This document shows, piece by piece, positions 35,122-42,841 of a DNA stretch of 64,000 nt. The stretch's first letter is position 1; every line of letters starts with the position of its first letter. The DNA comes from Rhodoferax lithotrophicus (GTDB lineage: Bacteria; Pseudomonadota; Gammaproteobacteria; Burkholderiales; Burkholderiaceae_C), in assembly GCF_019973615.1 (NCBI RefSeq), contig NZ_AP024238.1, positions 4,671,989 through 4,735,988 of the forward strand, written 5' to 3'. The notes under the pieces were generated by a model that was not told where the DNA came from, made no database searches, and was given only the letters and a program-made list of their open reading frames with translations. Made by a program: the position numbers and the translations under genes.

Positions 35122-35766
35122 ATGAAATTTTCAAAAACAATTTTGGCGCTGGCTGTGGTGTCTGCCTCATGGGGTGCGCATGCGGACAATTTGCTGTCCA
35201 ATGGCAGTTTTGAAAACGGATTAACCGGTTGGTCGGTCACTGGTGCAGGTAGCAACCCTCTTTCCGTAAAGTCCTACGGCCCCAATTTTTATGGTGAAAC
35301 GGTACTGGCTGACAATTCAACCAGTCTGAGCCCCGATGCTGCAGGCACACATGGTGTGTATTTTGTTGACGATATCGCCAAGCAGACCCTGACCCAATCG
35401 GTCACCTTGACATCCAGCGGTATGTATTCGATGGGGTTTTCCACCTATGCCCCTGCCAATGGTTTGAATAACTCCCATAACGCTTCCTTTTCTGCAGCTA
35501 TCGGCAGCAACACCCTGTTCTCGACCAATATCAGCAGCCTGACCGGCCGTACATGGCAGGCCCAAAGTGGCGCTGTGTCGCTGGCGGCAGGCACCTACAA
35601 CATCAGCTTCACCTTCACACCAACCGGCTATCCGGCCAAAGATATCGTGATTGACCGCGTGTACCTGTTGGCCGCACCCGTGCCGGAACCCGAAACCTAT
35701 GCCATGCTGCTGGCTGGCTTGGGTTTGATGGGTGTGGTGCGTCGTCGCAAAAACAAAGCCGCTTAA
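35122..35766 (+). CDS. PEP-CTERM sorting domain protein
   Basis: 214 residues. Signal peptide at the N-terminus (KTILALAVVSASWGAHA), then a jelly-roll-like body starting NLLSNGSFENGLTGWSV (carbohydrate-binding-like fold), and a C-terminal PEP-CTERM signal: VPEPETYAMLLAGLGLMGVV followed by RRRK. Such proteins are anchored or processed by exosortase EpsH/XrtA and exported; no exosortase gene is in the window. Ends 20 bases before a strong terminator. Confidence 0.93.
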   Translation: MKFSKTILALAVVSASWGAHADNLLSNGSFENGLTGWSVTGAGSNPLSVKSYGPNFYGETVLADNSTSLSPDAAGTHGVYFVDDIAKQTLTQSVTLTSSGMYSMGFSTYAPANGLNNSHNASFSAAIGSNTLFSTNISSLTGRTWQAQSGAVSLAAGTYNISFTFTPTGYPAKDIVIDRVYLLAAPVPEPETYAMLLAGLGLMGVVRRRKNKAA

Positions 35767-35786
35767 ACCCTGGTGGTTTGAATTGC

Positions 35787-35817
35787 AAAAAGGCTTGCCT
35801 CACGGCAAGCCTTTTTT
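35787..35817. terminator. Bidirectional rho-independent terminator
   Basis: A perfect stem AAAAAGGCTTGCC / GGCAAGCCTTTTT with loop TCAC and runs of A before and T after. It sits between the convergent PEP-CTERM and tctA genes and should end transcription in both directions. Confidence 0.93.
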
Positions 35818-35841
35818 GTTGATGAATCAGAAAAGACCGTC

Positions 35842-37341
35842 TCAGTTCGAGGCCGCTCTCTGGCTCCATCTGCGGTACAGCGGCGGCACCAGCAGCATGG
35901 CCACGACACCGACCCAAAGCCCCTTGGAAATAGCGCTTTCCACCAGAATACCGAGTTCCCCGTTGGTGATGGACAGTGCCCGGCGCAGGTTTTGCTCCAT
36001 CAGATCACCCAGCACAAAACCCAGAATCAGCGGAGCCATGGGCACACCGGTCTTGCGCAACAGATAACCCGCAATCCCCAGCCCCCCCATCAGCATCAAA
36101 TCAAACGTGGTGGCATGCACCGAATACACCCCCACCGCACTGATGGCCAAAATGCCGGGCACCAGCAGCCAATTGGGCACCAGCAGGATGCGGGTAAACA
36201 GGCCCACCAAAGGGATGTTGATGAGCAACAACAGAATATTGCCGATGAACATCGAGGCAATCAGCCCCCACACCAGGGCCGGCTGCTGGGTGAACAAGGC
36301 CGGGCCGGGCGTGATGTTGTAGAGCGACAGCGCACCCACCATCACCGCCGTGGTGCCTGAGCCCGGCACCCCCAAAGTCAGCATCGGAATAAACGAGCCG
36401 TTGGCCGATGCGTTGTTGGCGGCCTCGGGTGAGGCCACGCCACGAATGTCCCCCTTGCCAAAAGTGCCATGCTTGTCACTCAGCCGTTTTTCCACAGTGT
36501 AGGCCATGGCACTGGCAATGGTGGCCCCAGCCCCTGGCAACACACCCACCACAAAACCGATCAGGGACGAGCGCACCGTACACCACCAGGTCTGCGCCAT
36601 CTCTTTCATGTTGAACAGGTTACGACCGGTGGCGCGGATCAAGCCACTGGCATTGGCCTGGTGTTCCAGCATCAGCAAAATCTCACTGACGGAAAACAGG
36701 CCAATCACCACCACAATGAACTGAATGCCATCCGACAGGTGTACGTTGTCGCCGGTAAAGCGGTACACGCCCGAATTGGAATCCAGCCCGACGGTGGACA
36801 ACGACAGGCCAATGGCCGCCGCCAGCACCGCCTTGAGCGGCTGGTTACCCATCAACCCGGTGATGCAGGCAAAAGCAAAACACATCAGTGCAAAATATTC
36901 GGCCGGCCCAAACGCCAGGGCCCAACGCGCCAGCAGCGGTGCAAACAGCACAATACCCGTGGTGGCAAAGGTGGAGCCGATGAACGAACTCCAGGCGGAA
37001 ATGGACAACGCCACCCCCCCCTGCCCCTTGACTGCCATGGGGTGGCCGTCAATGGCGGTCATGATGGCACCAGCATCACCAGGCACATTGAGCAAAATGG
37101 ATGAAATCCGCCCACCAAATTCGCAGCCAATGTAGACAGCGGTGAGCAGGATCAACGCCGTTTCCGGGGGTAATTTGAGGGCAAAGGCCAGCGGCATCAG
37201 CAATGCCACGCCGTTGATCGGCCCCAGGCCGGGCAGCATGCCGACGATGGTACCGATGAACGCACCAATGGTGGCCACCAGCAGGTTGATCGGCATCAGC
37301 GCCACGCCAAAGCCTTCGGCCAAGTGTTGTAAGGTATCCAT
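35842..37341 (-). CDS. tctA: Tripartite tricarboxylate transporter large permease TctA
   Basis: 499 residues with about 12 membrane segments, the standard length for TctA. The family signature GTIVGMLPGLGPINGVALLMPL near the start and ANNASANGSFIPMLTLGVPGSGTTAVMVGAL in the middle are both intact. It imports a carboxylate together with TctB and the binding protein. Its start overlaps the tctB stop by one base. Confidence 0.95.
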   Translation of the reverse strand: MDTLQHLAEGFGVALMPINLLVATIGAFIGTIVGMLPGLGPINGVALLMPLAFALKLPPETALILLTAVYIGCEFGGRISSILLNVPGDAGAIMTAIDGHPMAVKGQGGVALSISAWSSFIGSTFATTGIVLFAPLLARWALAFGPAEYFALMCFAFACITGLMGNQPLKAVLAAAIGLSLSTVGLDSNSGVYRFTGDNVHLSDGIQFIVVVIGLFSVSEILLMLEHQANASGLIRATGRNLFNMKEMAQTWWCTVRSSLIGFVVGVLPGAGATIASAMAYTVEKRLSDKHGTFGKGDIRGVASPEAANNASANGSFIPMLTLGVPGSGTTAVMVGALSLYNITPGPALFTQQPALVWGLIASMFIGNILLLLINIPLVGLFTRILLVPNWLLVPGILAISAVGVYSVHATTFDLMLMGGLGIAGYLLRKTGVPMAPLILGFVLGDLMEQNLRRALSITNGELGILVESAISKGLWVGVVAMLLVPPLYRRWSQRAASN

Positions 37342-37811
37342 CAGCGCCCTCCCAGCAAAAAGGACAAAACGCCGGTGGGCAACACCACATCCAGCAGCTT
37401 GTCAAACATCAGATAAAACCCCAGTCCCATGACCAGGCCACCCACCAAGGTCTTCTTGAACGTGCCACCAAACGCCATGCCCACCGGCACCGCCATCACC
37501 GTGGTGGCCAGCCAGAAACCCAGCGTTTGGAACAGTGCACCGTACACCATGACACTGACCGAGCACATGCCGACCGCCTTCCAGTCCAGCGGCGACGTGG
37601 CCACCAACACCGGCGTGCTACTGGCCTTGGCCTGGCCTTGTCGTTTGAACAGCAGCGCCAAGCCCACCACCGCCAGCACACAAGCCAGCAGCATCGGAAA
37701 AGCTCGTGGCCCCACCGGCTCATAAGAAATTTCGGCTGCGTAGCCGTACGCTGCCCAAGCCATGGCAGCAGCCACCAGCACGCAGATCACCCCCAAAATG
37801 CGATCACCCAT
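37341..37811 (-). CDS. tctB: Tripartite tricarboxylate transporter small permease TctB
   Basis: 156 residues with four hydrophobic segments. ISYEPVGPRAFPMLLACVLAVVG in the first half is characteristic of TctB. GAGAAG precedes the ATG at 37811. The upstream gap to tctC holds a dispersed repeat (37837-37870). Confidence 0.9.
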   Translation of the reverse strand: MGDRILGVICVLVAAAMAWAAYGYAAEISYEPVGPRAFPMLLACVLAVVGLALLFKRQGQAKASSTPVLVATSPLDWKAVGMCSVSVMVYGALFQTLGFWLATTVMAVPVGMAFGGTFKKTLVGGLVMGLGFYLMFDKLLDVVLPTGVLSFLLGGR

Positions 37812-37836
37812 AATGTACTTCTCGCTATTTAATAAT

Positions 37837-37870
37837 GAGCTACCAGCGCTTTTAGTACAAGCACTGGAGA
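37837..37870. repeat. Dispersed repeat copy between tctC and tctB
   Basis: GAGCTACCAGCGCTTTTAGT followed by ACAAGCACTGGAGACC resembles the family, with a changed second half. It separates two genes expected to be in one operon. Confidence 0.5.
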
Positions 37871-37885
37871 CCAATTTTTCTTAAA

Positions 37886-38872
37886 TTACTGAGCCACCTT
37901 CAGATTGAAGTCTTTGGCCAGCTGGCGGTAGGCTCCCATACGCTCCTTGATAAACGTATCAAGCTCTTTGCCGGTCAGGGAAAACTTGAACAGGCCACGC
38001 TGCGCACGCAGCTTGTCGTAAGCCGGTGTTGCCATCACTTTGGAAAAAGCGTCGCTCCAGACCTTGAAGTCGGCATCACTCACCTTGGGGCCCATGTAGA
38101 AGCCACGGATGATGGGCCACTGCACGTCATAACCTTGTTCTTTCATGGTCGGCACACTGGCCAGAGAGCCATCCACACGCTTGTCAGCCAGAATGGCCAG
38201 CACGCGGATCTTGGCTCCGGCCTTGATCTGCTCTTCGGCCTCGGACGCATCACCGGAATACACCTGCACGTGACCACCTTGTAAGGCGGTGATGGCTTCA
38301 CCACCACCTTCAAAAGCCACAAAACGCATGGCCTTCGGGTCCAGTCCAGCGGCACGGGCAGTGAGTGCCGCCTTCATCCAGTCCTGACTGCCCACGCTGC
38401 CGCCGGCACCAAACACCACCTTGCTTGGGTCAGCCTTGATGGCCGCCACCAGATCCTTGATCGATTTGATGGGCGAATTCTCTGCCACGATCACCGCACC
38501 GAAGTCACTGCCGACCGCCGCCAGCCAACGCACATCGTTTTCGCTGTAGCGGCCAAACTTGCCCTGGGCCAGGTTCAGCAACGAGCCACCCGAATAAGCC
38601 ACGATGGTGTTGTTTTCGCCCGGGCGTTGCGCCACGATGGCGTTGTAGGCCACCGCGCCAATCCCGCCGGGCATGTAGCTCACACGCATCGGGTCGGCAA
38701 TGTATTTGCCTTCCATCAAAACACTTTGCGCCAGCTTGCAAGTCAAATCAAACCCGCCACCAGGTTTGGCAGGGGCAATACATTCGGTTTTATCCAAAGG
38801 CCCGGCCATGGCAGACAAACTCACCAGACCGGCGCAGGCTACAGCAGCCCAAGAAACGTGATGCAGACGCAT
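37886..38872 (-). CDS. tctC: Tripartite tricarboxylate transporter substrate-binding protein (Bug/TctC)
   Basis: 328 residues. Signal peptide ending AMAGPLD, then the Bug-family domain (APAKPGGGFDLTCKLAQSVL, VSYMPGGIGAVAYNAI, VVFGAGGSVGSQDWMKAAL). It binds the carboxylate in the periplasm and delivers it to TctAB. AGGAG precedes the ATG. First gene of tctCBA. Confidence 0.92.
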   Translation of the reverse strand: MRLHHVSWAAVACAGLVSLSAMAGPLDKTECIAPAKPGGGFDLTCKLAQSVLMEGKYIADPMRVSYMPGGIGAVAYNAIVAQRPGENNTIVAYSGGSLLNLAQGKFGRYSENDVRWLAAVGSDFGAVIVAENSPIKSIKDLVAAIKADPSKVVFGAGGSVGSQDWMKAALTARAAGLDPKAMRFVAFEGGGEAITALQGGHVQVYSGDASEAEEQIKAGAKIRVLAILADKRVDGSLASVPTMKEQGYDVQWPIIRGFYMGPKVSDADFKVWSDAFSKVMATPAYDKLRAQRGLFKFSLTGKELDTFIKERMGAYRQLAKDFNLKVAQ

Positions 38873-39101
38873 GAAAAATCTCCTGTAAATATGATGTACA
38901 TGCCGCCGACCCCCATCAGGCCCAGCGCGGCATGGGGGTGACTGTAGAAAAAAACGGCTTTCGGCCAGCTTTCAGCACAGGGGCTGAAAAACAAGGGGAA
39001 ACCCTAGCTACCGGCCATTACATCGACATCCCCGGTATTCAGGGGCCATAGCGGCGATGCCCTGCTTCAGGTTCGCCTGTGCTTCTTGCTAGCATTCGGA
39101 C

Positions 39102-40739
39102 ATGATCCCCAATCCCTCTCCAAAACGCTCGCTGGCGACACCCCCATTGCAAGCACAAGAACAACTCCTGATGCGGGAAATCATTGGCCTGATTGGCAAA
39201 AGTCTGGCCCCCGGCGTGGTGTTGCGCGAAATGCTGCATTTGCTGTCCGAGCTGCTGGGGCTCAACCGCGGCCGCATCGTGCTGGTTGACGCGCCCGACA
39301 GCGCGCAGAACAGTCCACCCGGCACGTCACGTATCTGCTTTGCCTACGGCCTGACCAAAGCCGAAATCGCACGTGGCATCTATGCGCCAAGCGAAGGCAT
39401 CACCGGGCGTGTGCTGGCCACCGGCCAGACCATGCTGGTGCAAGACATTGATGCCGAACCCCAATTCCTGGCCCGTTCGGTCACGCGCGACCAGTTACCC
39501 CAGGAAACCGTGGCCTTCATCGCGCTACCCATTCTCGTGAACGGTGCCACCGTGGGTGTTCTGGCCTGCCACCGCATCCGCAGCCGCCAGCGTCGCCTGA
39601 ATGACGACATGGCACTGCTCAAGATCATGGCCACGCTGGCGGGCCAGGTGCTGCAATTACAAGACCTGATGCAGCAGCAAACCCGGGCACTGGAAACCCG
39701 CAACACCCTGCTGACCCATGCGCTGGATGCCGCCGCCGTGCGCTACGGCATCATCGGCACCTCGTCCGCGCTGCTGCAAGCCATTGACGAGCTTGAGCGC
39801 GTCTCACAGGCACAGGCCAGCGTGCTGCTGCTGGGGGAGTCGGGCACTGGCAAAGAGCTGTTTGCCCGCGCCTTGCACCTGTCCAGCCAGCGCCGTGACG
39901 CACCATTCATCAAGGTCAATTGCGCGGCCATTCCCGACACGCTGTTCGAGTCCGAGCTGTTTGGCTACGAGCGCGGGGCCTTTACCGGCGCGGCCAGTGC
40001 CAGGGTGGGCTGGTTTGAGCAGGCCAACCATGGCACGATTTTTCTGGACGAGATTGGCGACATGCCGCTGGCCATGCAAACCAAGCTGCTGCGCACCCTG
40101 CAAGAAGGCACCATCGTGCGCCTGGGCGGCAAGGCTGAAATCAAGGTCGATGTCCGGCTGGTGGCCGCCACCCACCGCGACCTGGAAACCGATGTCGCCA
40201 GCGGCAGTTTCCGCCGCGACCTGTTTTACCGCCTCAATGTGATCCCGATCCGACTGCCCAGCCTGCGCGAGCGGCGCGAAGACATTCACACCCTGGCCAT
40301 TCATTTCATGAACCGCGCCAACCAGGCCAATCAGCGCAACGTGTACCTGTCGCCCGCCGCGCTCACCCGGCTGCAAGAACACCCCTGGCCTGGCAACATC
40401 CGCGAACTGGGCAATGTGATCGAGCGGCTGGTGCTGCTGGCCGATGGCCCGATGGTGACCGCCACCGAGCTGGAGCGTTTTTTGCCGACTGAGGCCGGTG
40501 GGACGTTCACCACGCTGGCCTCTGCGCCTGTGGGTGCCAGTACACCCGCCAAGCCTGCGCCCCGCGCCCCTACCGCACCATTGGTGCGCGACTACCTGCC
40601 CGCCAACTCCCACACACGGGAGGAGCTGCAACAAACCCTGGCCCAACACGGCGGCAACCAGTCACGCGCAGCCCAGGCGCTGGGAATGACGGTGCGGCAG
40701 TTTGCTTACCGGTTACGCAAGGGGGCACCGCAGGGGTAA
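39102..40739 (+). CDS. Sigma-54-dependent activator, GAF-AAA-Fis (NifA-like)
   Basis: 545 residues. An N-terminal GAF domain (about 40-190) resembles NifA (GITGRVLATGQTMLVQDIDAEPQFL). The AAA+ domain has Walker A GESGTGKE, the sigma-54 contact loop GAFTGA, Walker B FLDEIGDMP and the arginine-finger region. A Fis-type helix-turn-helix closes the protein (QTLAQHGGNQSRAAQALGMT). No nif gene is nearby. It likely activates the OsmC operon 280 bases downstream, where tandem palindromes and a -24/-12 promoter are visible. The GAF ligand is unknown. Confidence 0.93.
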   Translation: MIPNPSPKRSLATPPLQAQEQLLMREIIGLIGKSLAPGVVLREMLHLLSELLGLNRGRIVLVDAPDSAQNSPPGTSRICFAYGLTKAEIARGIYAPSEGITGRVLATGQTMLVQDIDAEPQFLARSVTRDQLPQETVAFIALPILVNGATVGVLACHRIRSRQRRLNDDMALLKIMATLAGQVLQLQDLMQQQTRALETRNTLLTHALDAAAVRYGIIGTSSALLQAIDELERVSQAQASVLLLGESGTGKELFARALHLSSQRRDAPFIKVNCAAIPDTLFESELFGYERGAFTGAASARVGWFEQANHGTIFLDEIGDMPLAMQTKLLRTLQEGTIVRLGGKAEIKVDVRLVAATHRDLETDVASGSFRRDLFYRLNVIPIRLPSLRERREDIHTLAIHFMNRANQANQRNVYLSPAALTRLQEHPWPGNIRELGNVIERLVLLADGPMVTATELERFLPTEAGGTFTTLASAPVGASTPAKPAPRAPTAPLVRDYLPANSHTREELQQTLAQHGGNQSRAAQALGMTVRQFAYRLRKGAPQG

Positions 40740-40810
40740 GGCAGTTGGTTCGTGCTGGAAGGTCTGCTTGAAATTACGGTTCCTTTTCCATCCTCAGCAG
40801 CACAACACAA

Positions 40811-40835
40811 TGTCGACACAATGTCGACATTGTGT
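40811..40835. promoter_or_regulatory. Upstream activator sequence: tandem TGTCGACA boxes and 20-base palindrome
   Basis: Two TGTCGACA boxes start exactly 11 bases apart (40811-40818 and 40822-40829), one helical turn. The second is the centre of a perfect palindrome, ACACAATGTCGACATTGTGT at 40816-40835. It lies about 120 bases upstream of the -24 element, the usual place for a sigma-54 activator site. Confidence 0.75.
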
Positions 40836-40956
40836 TTATTTCGGTTTTTGGCGAGCACATCAATCACTTTTTAAGCTCTGTATTTAATAGCAATGAATTC
40901 TTTATCTGCAAGGGATCATGCTATTTTCATGAAATATCTCTAGATGTGCCAAATGC

Positions 40957-40972
40957 TGGCACGAGGGTTGCA
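40957..40972 (+). promoter_or_regulatory. Sigma-54 (RpoN) -24/-12 promoter
   Basis: TGGCACGAGGGTTGCA matches the consensus TGGCACG-N4-TTGC(A/T) at every defined base. The predicted transcript starts about 12 bases later, ~30 bases before the OsmC start codon. Confidence 0.93.
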
Positions 40973-41016
40973 ATAAGCCTGTCAGGCATCTGCCTTCAAC
41001 CCATCAAGAGGACACC

Positions 41017-41580
41017 ATGACCACTGCTGAAACCACAGCCCCCGTACAAACCGTCAAAGCCTACCTGCGCCCGATTGATGCACAAGGCCTGGCCACTTTT
41101 GCCGAAAAAGGCCGCAACAACCCCGCCTCACGCGGCACCAACAAAGTTCACACCGTGATGGAAGGCCAGTACCGCTCGCTGAGCTATGTGGGCAACCACG
41201 CCCCGGTGGTGGTGGACGAGCCGCTGCACCTTTTTGGCCAAGACACCGCCCCCGCCCCCGGCGAGATCGTGCTCTCCGGCCTGGGCGGCTGTATTGCTGT
41301 GGGCATCACCGCCGTGGCCACCTGGAAACAAGTCAAGCTGACCAAACTTGAAGTCTTTCTAGAAGGCGACATTGGTAACCCTGCGGCCTGGGGTGCCGGT
41401 GGTGCCCTGCAAAAGCTGCCCTCAGAAATGGGTTTCCAGGCCATCCGCGTCAAGGTGCTGGTCGAAGGTGATGCCACGCGCGAGGAACTCGACGAGATCG
41501 TCAAACACGCCAACTTTTACTCGCCCGTGGCCAACACCATGCGCAACCCGATCCCGTTTGAAATCAGCCTGGCTGATTAA
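41017..41580 (+). CDS. OsmC family protein
   Basis: 187 residues with the OsmC fold. LSGLGGCIAVGITAVATWKQV holds the first conserved cysteine at the start of the central helix. The second family cysteine, normally in a CPV motif, is replaced: the sequence reads NFYSPVANTM. Classical OsmC/Ohr proteins need both cysteines to reduce hydroperoxides, so the function may differ, as in other SPV-type members. AGAGGA precedes the ATG. First gene behind a consensus sigma-54 promoter. Confidence 0.88.
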   Translation: MTTAETTAPVQTVKAYLRPIDAQGLATFAEKGRNNPASRGTNKVHTVMEGQYRSLSYVGNHAPVVVDEPLHLFGQDTAPAPGEIVLSGLGGCIAVGITAVATWKQVKLTKLEVFLEGDIGNPAAWGAGGALQKLPSEMGFQAIRVKVLVEGDATREELDEIVKHANFYSPVANTMRNPIPFEISLAD

Positions 41581-41698
41581 ACCGGACAGAGCCTTTTGGC
41601 TCGACCAACCTGTTCGCCACGGGCCAACCGGGGCCTCACCCCCTCCCGCCAGCCCGACCCGAACAGCGTTTGCAACACCCACACCCCAAGGAATGCCC

Positions 41699-42841
41699 AT
41701 GAACCCCGCCGATCTTCCCCGCGAATGTGTCCTTGCCACCCCTCCCACAGCCGATGCGCTGCTGGCCGCCGTACGCACCATCGCCCAAGGCCCGCTACGA
41801 CAACAGGTGGAGGCCATTGACCGCCAGGGCCATTACCCCAAGGCCATCCTCCAGGAGCTGGCCGCAGCGGGGGCCATGAGTGCGCACCTGGACGCACCGC
41901 ATGGCTCGGGCGACTTCTTTCTGGCGATTCAGGCCATGGCCGAAGCCGCCAAGGTGTGCGGGGCCACCGGCTTCATGATGTGGTGCCAGGCCGTCTGCGG
42001 CCTGTACCTGCAACAGTCCGGCAACCCGGCGCTGACGGGGGATGTGTTGACCCGCCACGTCGCAGGTCTGGGCATGGGCGGTACCGCTTTGTCCAACCCC
42101 ATGAAAAGCTACGCCGAAATCGAGAGCCTGCTGCTCAAAGCCACCAAGGTGGAAGGTGGCTACCGGGTCAGCGGCACGCTGCCTTGGATCAGCAACCTGC
42201 AGACCGATCACTACTGCGGCGCGATTGCCGCCATCCCCGAGAGCGGCACCGAACTCATGTTCCTGCTGCGCTGCGATGCCCCCGGCATGGAATTGGTGGA
42301 ATGCCCCACCTTCTCCGCCATGGAAGGCACCGGCACTTACGCACTGCGTCTGAAAGACTACTTTGTCGGCCCGGACGACATCATGGCCGACCCGGCCAAG
42401 CCAAAGATCGCCCACATTCGCGCCGCGTTTGTCATGCTGCAATGTGGCATTGCGGTGGGCATCATCCAGGGCGCAATTGAGTCCATGTGGGCGGTAGAAC
42501 CCCAACTGGGCCACGTCAACCAATACCTGGAAGACCGCCCCGACACGCTGCAAGCCGAACTCAACGCGCTGGTGGCCCGGGTGCAAACCATGGCCAAAAC
42601 CCCATTCGATACCTCCACCGAATTCTTCATCGACGTGCTCGATGCCCGCGCCCACGGGGCCGAGCTGTGCCTGCGGGCCACCCAATCGGCCCTGATGCAC
42701 CAGGGCGCTCGCGGCTACCTGATGAGCTCAGACGTGCAGCGCCGGGTGCGCGAGGCGCATTTTGTCGCCATCGTCACCCCCGCCATCAAACACCTGCGCA
42801 AGGAAATCGCCCGCCTGAGCGCCGAGGAGATGCCAGCATGA
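41699..42841 (+). CDS. Acyl-CoA dehydrogenase-like flavoprotein
   Basis: 380 residues, acyl-CoA dehydrogenase fold: N-terminal helical domain (PKAILQELAAAGAMSAHLDAPHGSGDF), middle beta domain (GYRVSGTLPWISNLQTDHYCG), and C-terminal helical domain (LRATQSALMHQGARGYLMSSDVQRRVREAHFVAI). The gap from OsmC is 118 bases. An AAGGA box fits the start at 41699. Its neighbour is a rubredoxin-NAD reductase rather than ETF, so it may be fed electrons as a monooxygenase or reductase, like DszC/SfnB-type enzymes. True substrate is unknown. Confidence 0.83.
   Translation: MNPADLPRECVLATPPTADALLAAVRTIAQGPLRQQVEAIDRQGHYPKAILQELAAAGAMSAHLDAPHGSGDFFLAIQAMAEAAKVCGATGFMMWCQAVCGLYLQQSGNPALTGDVLTRHVAGLGMGGTALSNPMKSYAEIESLLLKATKVEGGYRVSGTLPWISNLQTDHYCGAIAAIPESGTELMFLLRCDAPGMELVECPTFSAMEGTGTYALRLKDYFVGPDDIMADPAKPKIAHIRAAFVMLQCGIAVGIIQGAIESMWAVEPQLGHVNQYLEDRPDTLQAELNALVARVQTMAKTPFDTSTEFFIDVLDARAHGAELCLRATQSALMHQGARGYLMSSDVQRRVREAHFVAIVTPAIKHLRKEIARLSAEEMPA

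Noticed and set aside
39102..40739. Calling the activator NifA itself
   Set aside because: The GAF domain is NifA-like, but no nif genes are nearby, no NifA upstream site is present and the interdomain cysteine motif of oxygen-sensitive NifA is not seen.
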